Shown piece after piece: positions 5,287-6,722 of a stretch of DNA of 6,722 nt. This stretch comes from Caulobacteraceae bacterium (lineage in GTDB: Bacteria; Pseudomonadota; Alphaproteobacteria; Caulobacterales; Caulobacteraceae), in contig CANMXH010000124.1 of the NCBI GenBank assembly GCA_947501315.1, positions 1-6,722 on the forward strand, given 5' to 3'. Made by a program: the position numbers and the translations under genes. The first letter of the stretch is position 1. Each line of letters starts with the position of its first letter. The notes under the pieces were generated by a model. That model did no database searches and was not told the DNA's origin. It was given only the letters and a program-made list of their open reading frames with translations.

Positions 5287-5308
5287 CTGACCCGGATCAG
5301 AGGGTCAG
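5287..5308 (-). repeat. 7-bp inverted repeat across the stop codon of the 5297-5929 gene
   Basis: CTGACCC (5287-5293) is the exact reverse complement of GGGTCAG (5302-5308), with an 8-base loop that contains the stop codon (5297-5299). In the minus-strand message this is a stable hairpin at the end of the operon. No T-run follows, so it may protect the message end or aid termination only weakly. Confidence 0.4.
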
Positions 5309-5929
5309 CCACGCCAGGTGGGTGAGGGCGGCGGCCAGGGTCAGGATCATGGCCACTGCTGTGCGCGGGCCGGCGACCAGGCTGGAGACCGGCTGGGCGG
5401 GAAAGGCCATGGCATGGGTCAGGGCCACCATCTTGTACTCATGGGCCCGCAGGAAGGCCGCATTGGTCGAGAGCACCATCATGTCGCGGCGGCTGCGATA
5501 GCGCATCAGGCCGACCAGGCTCCAGCCCGGGTCCGGGGGGACATTGAGCGGGTCCACATAGGCCGAAACCTTGCGGCAGGTCAGCAGGGGCACGCCGCCG
5601 CCGGCAATCAGCGTCGGGGCGAAGACCGAGAAATAGTGTTTCATCAGGTCTGTGCCGCTGCGGGTCTTGCCCGAGACCGGGTCGATCGCCGGGTCCGTCC
5701 GTATACGGATCAGGTTGCACATGATGAACTCGCGGCCGTCATCCTTCTCGAGGAAGCGTCGGATCACGGCCATGTCATTGAGGCCCTCGGGCCAGAGGGC
5801 CTCGGCCCGGGCCATGAAAGCCTCGATCTCATGCGGCCGCAGCGGGCCGCGCCAGTTGTCGTACCAGAGCCGAAAAATGGCATAGAGGCCCGCGGCCAGA
5901 GCCCAGCCCATCCAGGGGTGAAAACTCAT
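5297..5929 (-). CDS. Small membrane protein with dimeric alpha/beta-barrel-like core, sulfatase partner
   Basis: A 210-residue protein of unknown function. A hydrophobic stretch at about 6-22 and another at about 184-208 suggest a membrane anchor at each end, with the soluble part between. The core contains NLIRIR (72-77), HYFSVFAPTLIAGGGVPLL (98-116, strand-turn-strand) and VGLMRYRSRRDMMVLSTNAAF (139-159), followed by AHEYKMVALTHAMAFPAQP. The string YRSRRDMM...F...HEYKMxAL resembles DUF1330/ABM-type dimeric barrels (there usually Y-x-S-R-x-A-F-x-x-M...H-R-x-A-A-L). That similarity is from memory. ATG 5929 starts 7 bases after the sulfatase stop, with GAGG as ribosome site, so the two are one operon and translation may be linked. 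No catalytic residues can be named. Confidence 0.75.
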   Translation of the reverse strand: MSFHPWMGWALAAGLYAIFRLWYDNWRGPLRPHEIEAFMARAEALWPEGLNDMAVIRRFLEKDDGREFIMCNLIRIRTDPAIDPVSGKTRSGTDLMKHYFSVFAPTLIAGGGVPLLTCRKVSAYVDPLNVPPDPGWSLVGLMRYRSRRDMMVLSTNAAFLRAHEYKMVALTHAMAFPAQPVSSLVAGPRTAVAMILTLAAALTHLAWLTL

Positions 5930-5936
5930 CAGGACC

Positions 5937-6722
5937 TCAGTTCGACCAGGTCACATAGGTGTCGCCCTGACGGATCGGCTCCTCGCCGGTCCGGTCAACC
6001 CCGACCGGTGCCTCGACCAGGGCCGGCCACATCGGCGCCATCTGGGTGGCGTCATGGGCCTGCAGCTCTGCCTTCAGCCTGGCGACGATCTCGGGCCGGC
6101 TGGCCGCCAGGTTGGTCTGTTCGGTCGGATCGTTGGCCAGGTCGTACAGCCAGACACGCGCGGGCCGGTCGAGCACCTGCAGTTTCCAGTCACCCGAGCG
6201 CACCACACGGTAGCCGCCCGAACGCCAGAACAGGGATTCATGCGGCCGTCCGGCCCTGTCGCCGGCCAGGAAGGGTGCCAGGTCGACGCCGTCCATCCGC
6301 CGGTCCGTCGGCAGGGTCGCTCCGGCCGCGGCCGCCGACGTCGCGAAGATGTCGAAATGGGAGACCGGCTCTGCCAGCCGCGTGCCGGCCGGAATCCGTG
6401 CGGGCCAGTTCATGTAATAGGGCACACGGATCCCGCCCTCGAAGAAGGTCAGCTTCCAGCCCCGGAACGGCTTGTTGATGTTCGGCAGGCCGACATAGTT
6501 GGCCCCGCCGTTGTCGCTGCTGAAGACCACCAGGGTGTTGTCGTCGAGCCCCTGGGCCTTCAGCTCGTTCATGATCCGGCCGACGCCGCGGTCCAGGGCC
6601 ACGACCATCGCCGCATAGACACGTTCACGGTGGTTGGTGATGTGCGAGAGGGCGTCGTAGTCGGACTTGAGGGCCTGCAAGGGCGTATGCGGCGCATTAT
6701 AGGCCAGATACATGAAGAACGG
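5937..6722 (-). CDS. S1-family sulfatase, C-terminal part (runs off the right edge)
   Basis: The minus-strand frame is open to the right edge and gives 261 residues, beginning PFFMYLAYNAPHTP, a standard S1 sulfatase stretch. SDNGG (69-73) supplies the metal-binding Asp-Asn pair; NKPFRGWKLTFFEGGIRVP (83-101) holds the active-site lysine region; MDGVDLAPFL, GDWKLQVLD and LYDLANDPTEQTNLA (192-206) are the usual C-terminal landmarks. The family hydrolyses sulfate esters, commonly of algal polysaccharides, using a formylglycine made from Cys or Ser in a C/S-x-P-x-R motif. That motif and any signal peptide lie outside the window, so substrate, location and activity cannot be stated. Full-length members are about 450-550 residues. 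The next gene follows after 7 bases. Confidence 0.93.
   Translation of the reverse strand, partial: PFFMYLAYNAPHTPLQALKSDYDALSHITNHRERVYAAMVVALDRGVGRIMNELKAQGLDDNTLVVFSSDNGGANYVGLPNINKPFRGWKLTFFEGGIRVPYYMNWPARIPAGTRLAEPVSHFDIFATSAAAAGATLPTDRRMDGVDLAPFLAGDRAGRPHESLFWRSGGYRVVRSGDWKLQVLDRPARVWLYDLANDPTEQTNLAASRPEIVARLKAELQAHDATQMAPMWPALVEAPVGVDRTGEEPIRQGDTYVTWSN

Larger units (their letters stand above)
4913..5296. other. Gene-free stretch between the Tad-like gene and the sulfatase operon
   Basis: Frames open here on the plus strand have no recognisable motif and look like GC-rich shadow frames. The stretch must hold the promoter of the Tad-like gene (minus strand), but no good -35/-10 pair was found; GACA-ATG-TGTC at 4949-4959 is a small palindrome in the likely leader. 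It also contains the two GTCGCGAC palindromes, dispersed repeat copy B and the pseudoknot-like sequence, listed separately. No tRNA or CRISPR-like pattern is seen. Confidence 0.5.

Noticed and set aside
5318..6478. Open frame of 386 codons on the plus strand opposite the sulfatase operon
   Set aside because: Rich in H, G, R and P, with no motif; it lies antisense to the clear sulfatase and its partner.

Overview
The window is GC-rich, with codon use, overlapping gene starts and protein families typical of an alphaproteobacterium. A short PilZ protein, a Tad/Flp pilus-type protein and a sulfatase point loosely to the Caulobacterales/Maricaulales/Hyphomonadales range. That placement is inference; there is no rRNA or other marker gene.

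Layout, left to right. (1) Positions 1-194, minus strand: the first 64 codons of a P4-type tyrosine integrase running off the left edge, so the left end belongs to or borders an integrated element. (2) 195-533: a gene-free stretch with a cluster of CTGAAC/GTTCAG half-sites, including a perfect 10-bp inverted repeat, an AT-rich patch and one copy of a dispersed repeat. (3) 534-908, minus: a short PilZ-domain (c-di-GMP type) protein. (4) 1124-3129, plus: two genes with a 4-base GTGA overlap encoding membrane proteins with one and three bacterial PH (bPH2, old DUF304) domains, the YdbS/YdbT pair. (5) 3188-3366: the decayed left end of an IS3-family insertion sequence, with a 32-codon orfA stub. 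(6) 3426-4912, minus: a TadE/TadG-like protein with an unusual beta-rich C-terminal region, preceded by a possible 64-residue ORF that overlaps its start by ATGA. (7) 4913-5296: a gene-free stretch with a second copy of the dispersed repeat, two copies of an 8-bp palindrome and a sequence with H-type pseudoknot geometry. (8) 5297-6722, minus: an S1-family sulfatase (C-terminal half only) followed after 7 bases by a small protein with a membrane segment at each end.

How the genes relate. The bPH2 pair and the sulfatase/small-protein pair look like two independent two-gene operons. The PilZ gene is divergent from the bPH2 pair across 215 bases, and the bPH2 and Tad-like genes converge on the IS remnant. 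The integrase start, the IS scar and the two repeat copies suggest a backbone region eroded by mobile DNA. I do not see a complete new multi-gene system. The least explained items are the repeat-rich area upstream of the integrase, the shared repeat, the pseudoknot-like sequence, and the Tad-like and barrel-like proteins.
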